From Litoribrevibacter euphylliae (GTDB taxonomy: Bacteria > Pseudomonadota > Gammaproteobacteria > Pseudomonadales > Litoribrevibacteraceae): DNA of 64,000 bases. Within the stretch, counting starts at the first letter, position 1. Every line of letters starts with the position of its first letter. The notes below the pieces were generated by a model that saw only the letters and a program-made list of their open reading frames with translations, was not told the origin of the DNA and did not search any database. Shown in pieces: positions 1 to 8,538 of this stretch. The stretch is taken from contig NZ_JBHRSZ010000002.1 of the NCBI RefSeq assembly GCF_042646085.1, positions 496,001-560,000 on the forward strand, given 5' to 3'. Made by a program: the position numbers and the translations under genes.

Positions 1-197
1 TCGCCCAACACGCCATACACTTGCTGATGACGAGCAACTGAACGCTTGCCCTCGAATTTATCCGTAACCAACACCACTTTGAAATGCGACTCGGAACCGT
101 CCGGTACATTGTGCATGTGGCTCTCGTTGAGAACTTCGAAATACTGAGGTTCAAAATTAGAACGAATTAACGCTTCGATTTGTGCTTGAATTTTCAT
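1..197 (-). CDS. bolA: BolA family protein, 5' part only
   Basis: The start codon (cat at 195-197) and about 65 residues are present; the rest lies beyond the left edge. The visible protein begins MKIQAQIEAL and contains the BolA core ESHMHNVPDGSESHFKVVLV, with the His and the GSESHFKV loop typical of the family. BolA proteins form complexes with monothiol glutaredoxins around a shared Fe-S cluster and affect morphology and stress responses. The spacing and residues fit true BolA rather than the shorter IbaG/YrbA type. The family call is strong; the exact role in this organism is inference. Confidence 0.88.
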   Translation of the reverse strand, partial: MKIQAQIEALIRSNFEPQYFEVLNESHMHNVPDGSESHFKVVLVTDKFEGKRSVARHQQVYGVLG

Positions 198-361
198 AAG
201 GGTCAGCCTGCTTATCACTCAGCCGTATATTGAAAGAGCGGCATTGTAGCAAAGCCAGGGATAGAGGCACAAATTTTTGCCTAATAGGGAGACCCAATCA
301 AAGCCATTGCGCGTTGATTGGCCTCTACGGTGTATATGTAAAACGGACAAACGGTACATCA

Positions 362-1288
362 ATGACAGACAATATCCTTCACTACGACACAACCCCACAA
401 CAAGAGACTCTGGATTACCAATCCAAACGCTTCACTCTATCTGACGGACGGCAATTGGAATACTTCGAGTTTGGCGACCCTTTGGGCATTCCGACTCTCT
501 ATCATCATGGTATGCCAGGTTCAGCGATGGAAGCAGCAGCCTTGCATGATGTATTTATTCAGCACGGATTAAAACTGATCAGCCCTAACCGCCCCGGCAT
601 CGGCTTTTCATCCAAAACCGAAAACTATTGCCTTGAATTGATCACGTCCGATACCAAAGAGCTGATGGATTACCTCGGGCATCAAAAAGTCTCCGTAATA
701 GGCTGGTCGTCGGGTGGCGTTCCTGCGTTATGGCTGGCCAAATCTGCTACCGAGTACGTACAACAAGTGATTCTGCTAAGCAGCTACAGTCACTTCTCTG
801 AACTGGAACAGGCCCCATTCCACCAAACTGGACAAGCCTCTTGGCTAAAGCGTGTGGTTTCCCGATTGCCACGGCTCAGTTTGCTATGCATGGCGATGGC
901 CGGTTATTTGGCCAATAAACTGCCCAAGCTCTATTTCCAATTAATGATTCGTCAATGCCATGTACAAGACGTTGATATACTTCAAAGTTATCCACATTAT
1001 GGCACCATGCTTTTAGAGGCTCAGCGCCAATCTTTTCGACAATCCAGTGCCAGCCTTTTTCATGATTTAGTCAGTCAATTTGAACAATGGCCGTTTCACT
1101 TAAGTAGCATAGATACCCCAGTAACCGTTTTTCAGGGCGACTGCGATCCCTTCGTTTCTGAGCGCATAGGCCAACACCTTGCCGATTGTTTGCCCAACGC
1201 TGAATACAACCTATTACACGGACAAGGCCATTTGTATTGGCTAGAGAAAAGCTTTCACTACCGGCTGGCCCGCCTTTGCCAAACCTGA
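362..1288 (+). CDS. alpha/beta hydrolase
   Basis: This is a 308-residue alpha/beta-fold hydrolase. It shows the oxyanion-hole HHG (residues 48-50), the nucleophile elbow GWSSGG with Ser116, an acid in the GDCDP stretch (Asp260 or Asp262), and a C-terminal HGQGH with His290. A helical cap lies between about residues 145 and 240. The frame is open back to 230, but the upstream 44 residues (Cys- and Arg-rich) look non-coding and ATG 362 begins a normal hydrolase N-terminus, so I prefer 362. There is no signal peptide, so the protein should be cytoplasmic. The substrate cannot be read from sequence; esterase, lipase or haloperoxidase-like annotations are all possible. Confidence 0.82.
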   Translation: MTDNILHYDTTPQQETLDYQSKRFTLSDGRQLEYFEFGDPLGIPTLYHHGMPGSAMEAAALHDVFIQHGLKLISPNRPGIGFSSKTENYCLELITSDTKELMDYLGHQKVSVIGWSSGGVPALWLAKSATEYVQQVILLSSYSHFSELEQAPFHQTGQASWLKRVVSRLPRLSLLCMAMAGYLANKLPKLYFQLMIRQCHVQDVDILQSYPHYGTMLLEAQRQSFRQSSASLFHDLVSQFEQWPFHLSSIDTPVTVFQGDCDPFVSERIGQHLADCLPNAEYNLLHGQGHLYWLEKSFHYRLARLCQT

Positions 1289-1416
1289 TCAATAGACCAA
1301 GAAAATCAGTAACTAAAGGCTGAAGAAGAGTTGCAAAAGGCCGATAAAGGAACTACTACTTTAAAATAATAAAACCCTTTTAAACGGGTCACGACACTCT
1401 TACTTGGTTGGTAAAT

Positions 1417-2331
1417 ATGGATGCAAAAACTGCCAAACTTCTGGCATCTGCGCTCGACCTCACTGAAAACGGCATCATGATCCTAGATCGATTAGATAAG
1501 GTGGTCTACAGCAATCAGATGGCCTCAGAATTATTTGGTTACGAAAAGGAAAATATCAAAGGGAAAGAATACGACGACCTGATTCGCCATGCCTATGAGG
1601 CACAACATGGCCTTTCTATTCAGGCAAGCGACATCGAAGAATGGTTATCTGAAGCCGTACTGCATCGCCGTACGGAAGTTTATCGCTCGTTTGAAGTAGA
1701 CAGTCTCGACGGCCGTTGGTTTTTGATTGCAGAACAACTGTTGGAAGACGATCACCTTTGCCTCTTCTTCTTTGATCAAACTGGCGAAAAAGAAACGCAA
1801 GATGAACTGCAGCACTCCAAAACCTTACTAAATGAAGCCGCCAGTAACGACCTGATGACAGGTTTACTGAACCACAGAACCTTCGTGGATCGAGCTCGAC
1901 AAGAAATCAGTCGCGGATACCGCGCAAACAAACCTACGGCTTTGTTATTGGTCGATCTATGTAAACTCAAAGACATCAACGATAAATTTGGATACCACGC
2001 TGGCGACCATTGCTTAATTCAAGTCGCCCACCATTTAACGGATCTATACCGCGACTATGACTTAATTGGCCGCCTCGATGGCGATGAATTCGCGGTGCTT
2101 TTGTCAGGCGCGACCTACGAAGATACAGATGTTATTGCGCATCGGACAAAGCATTTGTTTGAGCAGCTCGATCTGGAATTTGAAGGACGAGTTTTCCGCA
2201 CCTCGGTTACCATAGGCGCACACGTTCTTGGACGATCTCAACTGCCCTTTGACCAGATGCATCACAACGCGGAAGAAGCATTACTGGAAGCTAAAGCACA
2301 AGGCAATGGCTCGGTCATACTTACTAAGTGA
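1417..2331 (+). CDS. PAS-GGDEF protein with degenerate DGDEF motif
   Basis: This is a cytoplasmic protein of 304 residues with an N-terminal PAS domain (about 8-115) and a C-terminal GGDEF domain (about 140-304). The signature loop reads DGDEF (221-225) instead of GGDEF. The first metal-binding strand reads LVDLCKLKDIND, keeping the first Asp and the guanine-contacting Asn but losing the usual D-x-F-K residues. An RDYD motif (212-215) sits five residues before the signature, where a c-di-GMP inhibitory site would be. It may be a weak diguanylate cyclase or a degenerate GTP or c-di-GMP sensor. The frame also allows TTG at 1408. A terminator follows at 2370. Confidence 0.85.
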   Translation: MDAKTAKLLASALDLTENGIMILDRLDKVVYSNQMASELFGYEKENIKGKEYDDLIRHAYEAQHGLSIQASDIEEWLSEAVLHRRTEVYRSFEVDSLDGRWFLIAEQLLEDDHLCLFFFDQTGEKETQDELQHSKTLLNEAASNDLMTGLLNHRTFVDRARQEISRGYRANKPTALLLVDLCKLKDINDKFGYHAGDHCLIQVAHHLTDLYRDYDLIGRLDGDEFAVLLSGATYEDTDVIAHRTKHLFEQLDLEFEGRVFRTSVTIGAHVLGRSQLPFDQMHHNAEEALLEAKAQGNGSVILTK

Positions 2332-2369
2332 AGTATCAGAGCAAGTAAGCTTAAATAAGTACGTTTCAT

Positions 2370-2408
2370 AAAAAATCCCGCGTCTACTATCGCAGCGCGG
2401 GATTTTTT
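2370..2408. terminator. bidirectional rho-independent terminator
   Basis: A perfect stem, AATCCCGCG (ending 2382) paired with CGCGGGATT, is flanked by an A-run on the left and a T-run on the right. It can therefore terminate both the PAS-GGDEF gene on + and the convergent permease gene on -. Confidence 0.88.
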
Positions 2409-2443
2409 GTACGTTCGATTTTAACAACCGACTCTTAACTCGC

Positions 2444-3736
2444 CTAGAAAACGTGAGCTAATTTCAAAGCAAACACAAAGGCCACTAACCAGACCGCCGC
2501 ACTTACATCCTTGAATCGACCCGTCACTGCTTTACCAACCGCATAGGTGATAAATGCCAAACCAATACCATCTGCAATTGAGAAAGTCAGAGGCATACCA
2601 AGCGCGGCAACAAACACAGGAGCGGCTTCCGTTAAGTCGTCCCAGGTTACATGACGAAGCTCAGACATCATCAATACAGCTACATAAAGTAGTGCAGGCG
2701 CAGTTGCGTAAGAAGGAACCAAACCAGCAACGGGCGCGAAGAACAGAGCCAATAGGAACAACAAGCCAACTACAACAGCGGTTAAGCCAGTACGACCACC
2801 CTGAGCAATGCCTGAGGTACTTTCTACATAACTAGTAACCGTAGACGAACCAAGCACCGCACCGGCAACACTTGCACCTGAGTCCGCAACCATCGCTTTA
2901 CCAACGTTCTCGATCTTACCGTCTTCATCAACTAAGTCGGCTTTTTGAGCTACTGCGAGTAACGTCCCAGAGGTATCAAACAAATCGACGAATACAAAAG
3001 CGAAGATGACCGAAATCATCGCGCCTTCCATCACGCGAGAGAAATCCATCTGCCAAAAAGTCGGAGCTACGCTTGGCGGAAGAGACACCAAACTACCCAC
3101 TTCCTGACCTGTAATGGCGATAGAAATCGCAGTCACAATCAAAACACTCATCAACACATCGCCAGGTACTTTGCGATATTCAAGCGCAAGAATTAGGAAC
3201 AAACCAACGGCCGCCAGCAATGGGCCTTTTTCCGTAAAATCACCCAAAGTCACGAACGTCGCCGGATGATCAACCACAATGCCAGCGTTCTTTAACGCAA
3301 TAAGTGAAAGGAATAAACCGATACCCGCCGCAATACCAAAGCGTAAGTTCTTTGGAATGCTGTGCATGATCCACTCACGGACTTTGAAGGCACTCAAGAT
3401 GAAGAAGATGATACCGGCGATAAACACCGCACCTAGTGCTTCTTGCCAGGTGTACCCCATAGAGCCACACACAGTGAAGGCGAAAAAGGCATTCAGTCCC
3501 ATCGCGGGAGCCAGTGCAACCGGGAAGTTAGCTAACAACCCCATCAAAATACAACCAAAGGCTGCAGAAACTGCCGTGGCTGTGAATAGAGAGCCTTTAT
3601 CCATACCTGTTACAGACAGAATGTCCGGGTTAACAAACAGGATGTAGGCCATCGTCAAGAAGGTGGTAAAGCCCGCTACTACTTCGGTCTTCACATTGGT
3701 GTTATGCGCAGATAATTTAAATAGTTTTTCCAACAT
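2444..3736 (-). CDS. NCS2/AzgA-type purine (adenine/guanine/hypoxanthine) permease
   Basis: This is a 430-residue integral membrane protein with about 12 to 14 hydrophobic helices. It has the hallmarks of the AzgA branch of the NCS2 family (relatives of E. coli GhxP, GhxQ and PurP): an N-terminus with TEVVAGFTTFLTMAYILFVNP, split here as TEVVAGFTTF then LTMAYI, the ALAPAMGLNAFF helix, the LFDTSGTLLAVA segment and the SSTVTSYVESTSGIAQGGRTG stretch near residue 300. The family is a proton symporter for purine bases in the inner membrane. Which base is preferred cannot be decided. It stands alone, so salvage linkage to the distant guaBA and purL genes is thematic only. No riboswitch-like structure was recognised upstream. 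Confidence 0.92.
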   Translation of the reverse strand: MLEKLFKLSAHNTNVKTEVVAGFTTFLTMAYILFVNPDILSVTGMDKGSLFTATAVSAAFGCILMGLLANFPVALAPAMGLNAFFAFTVCGSMGYTWQEALGAVFIAGIIFFILSAFKVREWIMHSIPKNLRFGIAAGIGLFLSLIALKNAGIVVDHPATFVTLGDFTEKGPLLAAVGLFLILALEYRKVPGDVLMSVLIVTAISIAITGQEVGSLVSLPPSVAPTFWQMDFSRVMEGAMISVIFAFVFVDLFDTSGTLLAVAQKADLVDEDGKIENVGKAMVADSGASVAGAVLGSSTVTSYVESTSGIAQGGRTGLTAVVVGLLFLLALFFAPVAGLVPSYATAPALLYVAVLMMSELRHVTWDDLTEAAPVFVAALGMPLTFSIADGIGLAFITYAVGKAVTGRFKDVSAAVWLVAFVFALKLAHVF

Positions 3737-4054
3737 AGCTCTTCGTCTTTTGGCGTAATTTTTATTAGATTAATCGAGTCTTATAGGGGTTAACAACACG
3801 GCAAACTCCTGACCAAACAGTCAGATTATGTACAATGAAAACTCAAGATACCAGTACTTATTTCTAATCAGCAACACTCGACCTTTGTCCATGGGCCTCA
3901 TTTAGCAACAAAAAACGATACAAACTTAAAAGTTTCTAAAAAATAAAAATACCGTTTAAAATCAATCAGTTAAAAATAGTCATATCTTTTATATGTGTAT
4001 CCAGTTCAGGGGATATTTTCCAACCGTCAGTTTTTTAAAATAATTTAATTTTGC
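3737..4054. other. AT-rich intergenic region upstream of the purine permease
   Basis: About 320 bp lie between the permease start and the pseudogene remnant. The stretch is strongly AT-rich with no convincing ORF. The left part should carry the permease promoter on the minus strand, but no clear -35/-10 pair stands out. The right end (about 3990-4054) is the open but dissimilar tail of the pseudogene frame. Confidence 0.5.
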
Positions 4055-4265
4055 ATTCTTATAAGATTCGATAAATTTATCGTCATCACCCTGCCAATAG
4101 TCCGATGTTTTATTGGCCATAGTGACATTGGCACCCTGCATATCCATCAAGAAAAATTCAAAGAGATAGGGTTGGATTTTTCTAGCTCAGACAAGGTTTT
4201 TGCAACATCATTTTCCATTAAACACTTCATAAAGGAATTAAGCCGAACACAGCTTGCGGAACCTC
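4055..4265 (-). pseudogene. decayed second copy of the PDC sensor gene
   Basis: Read on the minus strand, this stretch resembles the intact sensor gene at 6038-6631, broken over three pieces. Positions 4265-4230 encode EVPQAVFGLIP (intact: DVPQSVLDLIP). The frame then changes, and about 43 codons are missing, to FMKCLMENDVAKTLSELEKS (intact: FMKTLMENDAAKKMMSLESS). Near 4170-4176 one base is missing, and the match continues in another frame as PYLFEFFLMDMQGANVTMAN and KTSDYWQGDDDKFIESYKN. After YKN the similarity ends. No intact reading frame survives, so this cannot encode a functional sensor. It sits about 80 bp past the MCP stop, as expected from an old tandem duplication or recombination. 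Confidence 0.85.
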
Positions 4266-4347
4266 TGCAGCAGCTTGACCACTGCATTCTATTTCAGGAA
4301 GGTAACGAGCACCTGAACAAATCCTCTCTGAACAAGCCCTTCTCTGT

Positions 4348-5994
4348 TCAGGTTTTAAAAGTCTTAACGAGTTCTGACAAACCATCCACATCGGAAGACA
4401 TCGACGAAATACACTCCGCACCTTCAATCGAGGCATCATTGGTCTGTGCCGCAAGGTCATTAATGCTTGCCAAAGTAGTATTCATCTCATCGCTGACACT
4501 GGATTGCTCTTCAGCGGAACTGGCAATTTGCGTGTTCATGGAATTCATCATCGAGACGGATTCATTAATATCATTGAGCACCTGACTCATTAAGCCTGCT
4601 TTCTCGACGCTCGTTTCGGCTTTGCTACGACCACTGTTCATCACCTGCGTAGCTTTGGACGCTCGAGTCTGCAAGGTTTCAATCATCTCTTCGATTTCCT
4701 GAGTCGACTGTTGAGTCCTGGAAGCCAACGCCCTAACTTCGTCGGCTACCACAGCAAAGCCACGACCTTGCTCGCCTGCCCTAGCTGCTTCAATCGCGGC
4801 ATTCAGTGCCAACAAGTTGGTTTGTTCTGCAATGCCCTGAATCACACCAACCACCGTGCCTATGCTACTGATTGCGTCTTGCAGTTGCGAAATCACTTCC
4901 GATGCATTCATCACTTCTTCCGCCAATTGATTAATCGATCCTTTGGCGTCGTTGACTACTTGCTGGCCTGTAGTGGCATTGGCATCGGCCTTTTCTGCAA
5001 CACTTCTCGCTTGTTCTGTATTGTCAGCCACTTCATGAATTGTGGCGACCATCTCATGCATGGAGTTAGCCACCATCTCAATTTGATTGCGTTGCTCTTG
5101 AATTGCTTCGGACGTTCTTTGAGTAATTTCTTTGGTACTCTCCATGCCATCATGCACACGACCAGACACCACTTTCACCTGAGTAATGAGTTGCTGAAGA
5201 TTCCCTAAAAACTCATTAAAGCCGGAAGCCAATTGCCCCAACTCATCGGATGATTTCACACGGAGCCGCTTGGTCAGATCGCCCTGCCCAGACGCCATCT
5301 CATTGGTATGCTCAATCATCTTGTTAATCGGAGTGGTAACCATCTTCGGAAAGATCATCATAACTGCGATGCAAATTAAGATACCGATGACTAAGGCGAT
5401 AATAATTTTGATGGTAGATTCTTCACTTAGCTTATGAGCCAACTTTTCAGTTTCTTCCACTTCTTCCGATAAGCGATTTACATAGTCGTCCAATTCGGTT
5501 CGCAATGCGTTAAAGGCATCACTGGCCTCACCAAAGCTCAAGCCCATGGCCGTGCTTCGTCCCTGCCGAGTGTTAGAAGCACGCTCTGACATCACTTCTT
5601 TGGTCAGATCCGACCACTTCTCATGCGCTTTTAACATGGAATCCAAAGACGCCAGGGATGTCGGATCGTCAACCATGGCTTTAACTTTGGAGATTCGTTC
5701 CGCCACTTGCGCAATGTTCTCATTGTGCGCAGCCTGTACTTCTTGAAAACGATTGTCCCGAACATTTAAAAACAAGGCGCTTCGTTCAGCAGTTGCAGCC
5801 TGATACAAATCCCGATCAGCATTTAAAAGGAGGTCAATTTGAGGAAGATAAGACTTCGCCAACAGTTGATTGCTTTTTGACAACGCCAACGACTGGCTGA
5901 TGGACACCCCGGCCAATGCCAGAAGAATTACCACCATAATCAATAAGGGAATGGATACCTTATATTTGAATAAGAGATTGTTGAACCAGTTCAT
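4348..5994 (-). CDS. methyl-accepting chemotaxis protein (4HB-type)
   Basis: This is a 548-residue chemoreceptor. It has TM1 at about 14-36, a periplasmic four-helix-bundle-like domain to about 194, TM2 at about 195-217, a HAMP domain at about 220-270 and a long cytoplasmic signalling coiled coil. The hairpin tip is conserved (IAEQTNLLALNAAIEAARAG, then EQGRGFAVVADEVRALA), so it should bind CheA and CheW. I see no C-terminal CheR-tethering pentapeptide. The frame is open to 6075, but ATG 5994 is preceded by AAGGAGAAGGGAG, a strong ribosome binding site, and starts directly before TM1. It lies 43 bp downstream of the secreted PDC sensor gene on the same strand, so the two are probably co-transcribed. 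Confidence 0.93.
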   Translation of the reverse strand: MNWFNNLLFKYKVSIPLLIMVVILLALAGVSISQSLALSKSNQLLAKSYLPQIDLLLNADRDLYQAATAERSALFLNVRDNRFQEVQAAHNENIAQVAERISKVKAMVDDPTSLASLDSMLKAHEKWSDLTKEVMSERASNTRQGRSTAMGLSFGEASDAFNALRTELDDYVNRLSEEVEETEKLAHKLSEESTIKIIIALVIGILICIAVMMIFPKMVTTPINKMIEHTNEMASGQGDLTKRLRVKSSDELGQLASGFNEFLGNLQQLITQVKVVSGRVHDGMESTKEITQRTSEAIQEQRNQIEMVANSMHEMVATIHEVADNTEQARSVAEKADANATTGQQVVNDAKGSINQLAEEVMNASEVISQLQDAISSIGTVVGVIQGIAEQTNLLALNAAIEAARAGEQGRGFAVVADEVRALASRTQQSTQEIEEMIETLQTRASKATQVMNSGRSKAETSVEKAGLMSQVLNDINESVSMMNSMNTQIASSAEEQSSVSDEMNTTLASINDLAAQTNDASIEGAECISSMSSDVDGLSELVKTFKT

Positions 5995-6037
5995 CTCCCT
6001 TCTCCTTGAACCTATCGCCCTTCCATATGAATTCGAG

Positions 6038-6631
6038 CTATTGTATCGCTTCCAATTCATCCAAATTGATACCAATTGTCATGGCACCGATGGCTTTGCC
6101 GGACTCCATTACAGGCACTGAGATCTGAACCAAATACGCCTGAGCACTGTCATCGAACTCAACGTCCCCAACATGGACTGCACCCATACCGTTTTTGAAT
6201 GAATCGGTAAACTTGGCTTCATCGCCCTGCCAATAGTCCGAAGTCTTATTGGTCATCGCAACATTTGCGCCTTGGTTGTCCATCAAGAAAAGTTCAAAAA
6301 AATAAGGTTGAGAACTCTCTAACGACATCATCTTCTTCGCAGCATCGTTTTCCATAAGCGTTTTCATAAAAGGCGAAACCCGACTGTCTCCACGCCATTC
6401 ATTGTCCCTACTCTTGATTTCATCGAGAGACATGCCTTTGGCATTCTGTGTTTTGACCGCTTGAACCAATTCCGGGGTCATGCCCCAGTCTTTGAGAGAA
6501 GGGATTAAATCGAGTACGGATTGCGGGACATCTTCAGCAAAGGCCTGACCAACCCACAGTACACAAACAACAAAAGAGTGCATGAAAAGTGCTACAGCCC
6601 TACGCACTTGGAACATTGAAATCAGTTTCAT
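6038..6631 (-). CDS. secreted periplasmic PDC/Cache-like sensor protein
   Basis: This is a 197-residue protein with a Sec signal peptide (charged start, hydrophobic core about 12-30, likely cleavage after GQAFA at 32). The mature part carries a single PDC/Cache-type fold: a helical lead-in, FELFLMDNQGANVAMTNKTS, then DYWQGDEAKF and a C-terminal SVPVMESGKAIGAMTIGINL strand pair. Such domains usually form the extracellular part of chemoreceptors and kinases, but here there is no second membrane anchor or output domain. ATG 6631 has AAGGAG seven bases upstream; the frame extends to 6676. The downstream MCP lacks a PDC domain, so a partner role (ligand-binding adaptor for that MCP) is a reasonable inference. 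A broken paralogue lies at 4055-4265. Confidence 0.85.
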   Translation of the reverse strand: MKLISMFQVRRAVALFMHSFVVCVLWVGQAFAEDVPQSVLDLIPSLKDWGMTPELVQAVKTQNAKGMSLDEIKSRDNEWRGDSRVSPFMKTLMENDAAKKMMSLESSQPYFFELFLMDNQGANVAMTNKTSDYWQGDEAKFTDSFKNGMGAVHVGDVEFDDSAQAYLVQISVPVMESGKAIGAMTIGINLDELEAIQ

Positions 6632-6723
6632 CTCAAACTCCTTGATTTCCATGAGGTGTTTTAAAAGCCTAGCCACTGACTATTTTTTGTCCAACCATCA
6701 ATACTTCTTCGATGCGTGAAATT

Positions 6724-6768
6724 AAAAAAGGCCCGAGTCTCAGAAAGTTCTGAGTCTCGAGCCTTTTT
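6724..6768. terminator. strong rho-independent terminator
   Basis: A long stem of about 20 bp with two mismatches has a tiny loop around 6745: AAAAAGGC...CTCAGAA pairs with TTCTGAG...GCCTTTTT. It has A- and T-runs at its ends. It most likely ends the DUF3422 transcript on the minus strand, insulating the sensor/MCP operon downstream. Confidence 0.88.
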
Positions 6769-6818
6769 CATGAGTTGAGACACCGCGTAGTCATGCGGCT
6801 AACGTTATGGCATCGGGC

Positions 6819-8249
6819 TTACTCTAAGCGTTGATGTTCAGTGACTCTCTGCTTTTGTTTCATTTTTTGGTTTACAGCGTTGATCTTTTTCTTCAATCGT
6901 TTCTGCGAAAACCACACGGTGAGTAACACCAGCGGTGCCGCAATACCAATAATGAGCTTATGATCCAAATCGACGCTGGCCAAATGGCTTGCACCTAACA
7001 TCAAGTCGAACAAAGCCAATAGATAGTAGCTGATTGCCGCTACCGACAAGCCTTCAACCGTCTGCTGCATGTACAGCTGGAGCTTGCTTCGACGATCCAT
7101 TGATTTCAGCAAATACTGATTCTGCTGCTCAATCACCATATCAATTCGAGTACGCAACAACTCACTGGCACGATCCACTCGACGCGAAATAGTGTCCATG
7201 CGGTCACTGGTCGCCTGACAAGTTCTGAAGGCCGGTGTCATTCGACGGGTTAAGAACTCAGTCATGGTTAACAGGCCGGACACTTCCTCTTCACGCAGTT
7301 CTTTCAGCCTCGACATCACCAATTGGTAATAAGCATTGGTGGCAGAGAAACGGTAACTGTTTGAAGAAATAATCCATTCAATCTGAGCCGATACCTTGGA
7401 CAGCTTACCCAGCAAACGTTTTTCGTCTTCCACACCCTGAATGTCAGAAATTTCCTGCGTGACTTCCGCCAATTCTTTTTCCAGATCTGTCAGATCTTGA
7501 TTTAGTGAACGCGCTTTCGGTAGTCCTAATAACGCCATCGAGCGGTAGGTTTCCAATTCCAGCAAACGACGTAACAAACGCCCGGCTTGACACTGATTCA
7601 GGGTGCGATTGTAGACCAGGACACGTCCAAAGCCATCGCTGTGTGGACGCAAGGGTGTCCATAATCGAGCTTGGTTGGAATCCACGACACAACCAATCAA
7701 ACGATGACCTTCGAAGTAATCGTGTAATTCATTCAGAGAAGGGATTTCGGTGGGCTCATCCAGCATTTCAATATGCACAGCCGCGACAACTTCGCCTGGT
7801 ACACCAGCGACCCAATCCGCCGGTAAAGTCGCCAACGCCGATTGCTCGAAAGGCGTCCCCGGTTCAATGGAGCGAATCACCGTATAAGTACAAAACTCGG
7901 TATGGGCTTCCCAACGAACCTCAAAAGAACCAAAGTTCTGATAGTAGCAGTTCACAGAATCCGCAGGCGGATTTACGCCGTAACGAGCACATAGGTTCAA
8001 TACATGTTGATGGGCAGACAGCTTGCCCTCTTCATCGTACAAGCAAACAAAATGAGAAACGCGAACCGGCGTTTTAATAACCGGAAATGGTCGTGTATGA
8101 AGCTCGTCATAGAGCTGATGGCGATCAGCATGCCAAGTTAAGCCAAACCCCAATGGCTTGGACTCATTACCAGCCGCCGTGTCTGTAGCCCGTTCTGAAG
8201 CCACTGTTTCCGGGTTGTTTTGAATCTCTAGGTCTTCCACCATAGTCAT
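6819..8249 (-). CDS. DUF3422 family membrane protein
   Basis: This is a 476-residue protein matching the DUF3422 family. The N-terminal signature is HADRHQLYDELHTRPFP followed by RVSHFVCLYDEE. A long helical region (about 240-395, predicted coiled coil with LEKELAEVTQEISDIQG) follows, then two C-terminal hydrophobic helices at about 400-420 and 433-448, and a basic cytosolic tail. The family is widespread in proteobacteria and has no established function; topology suggests an inner-membrane protein with a large soluble N-terminal part. The alternative start two codons in (ATG 8243) is equally possible. It is divergent from the HD-GYP gene, with 289 bp between them. Confidence 0.88.
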   Translation of the reverse strand: MTMVEDLEIQNNPETVASERATDTAAGNESKPLGFGLTWHADRHQLYDELHTRPFPVIKTPVRVSHFVCLYDEEGKLSAHQHVLNLCARYGVNPPADSVNCYYQNFGSFEVRWEAHTEFCTYTVIRSIEPGTPFEQSALATLPADWVAGVPGEVVAAVHIEMLDEPTEIPSLNELHDYFEGHRLIGCVVDSNQARLWTPLRPHSDGFGRVLVYNRTLNQCQAGRLLRRLLELETYRSMALLGLPKARSLNQDLTDLEKELAEVTQEISDIQGVEDEKRLLGKLSKVSAQIEWIISSNSYRFSATNAYYQLVMSRLKELREEEVSGLLTMTEFLTRRMTPAFRTCQATSDRMDTISRRVDRASELLRTRIDMVIEQQNQYLLKSMDRRSKLQLYMQQTVEGLSVAAISYYLLALFDLMLGASHLASVDLDHKLIIGIAAPLVLLTVWFSQKRLKKKINAVNQKMKQKQRVTEHQRLE

Positions 8250-8461
8250 AGTTATGTTCCGTCGTAATTATCGATCTAACCATCTCTCGGACATCCCGGT
8301 ACTTCTAACGGTACCTTTATTTAAAGGCTGGCAACTTTACCACAAAACCCTGTTCAAACCACTTGATCGGCATCAGCATCTCTCATCACATATTTAAGCC
8401 CGTATTTGCGGTATTGTCTTGAGCGTCCCGAAAATGACACTCTGAGTAAGATAAGGCGGGT

Positions 8462-8490
8462 TTGACATACAAAGAGCCAACTTCTAATTT
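8462..8490 (+). promoter_or_regulatory. candidate sigma70 promoter for the HD-GYP gene
   Basis: A perfect TTGACA lies at 8462-8467. Possible -10 elements are TCTAAT (8483-8488, 15 bp spacer) or TAATTT (8485-8490, 17 bp spacer). An inverted repeat AACTTCT/AGAAGTT (8479-8504) overlaps the -10 and the presumed transcript start, which is a plausible operator position. This is a sequence-only prediction. Confidence 0.4.
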
Positions 8491-8538
8491 CATCATAAGA
8501 AGTTAGCTACATGTGAGCTAAGCCAAAGAGAGCAAAGA

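Noticed and set aside
230..361. 44-residue upstream extension of the alpha/beta hydrolase
   Set aside because: The extension has no hydrolase similarity and an odd Cys/Arg-rich composition; ATG 362 gives the normal N-terminus.
3737..4054. Possible purine riboswitch upstream of the NCS2 permease
   Set aside because: I could not find the conserved purine-aptamer junction or kissing-loop pattern; the region is plain AT-rich sequence.
4172..4585. 137-residue plus-strand frame over the end of the MCP gene and the pseudogene
   Set aside because: It is antisense to the clear MCP C-terminus and to the sensor remnant; its sequence has no family features.
4711..5208. 165-residue plus-strand frame
   Set aside because: Antisense of the conserved MCP signalling domain.
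7505..8077. 190-residue plus-strand frame
   Set aside because: Antisense shadow of the DUF3422 coding region; composition is Pro/Arg/Ser-rich as expected of a shadow.
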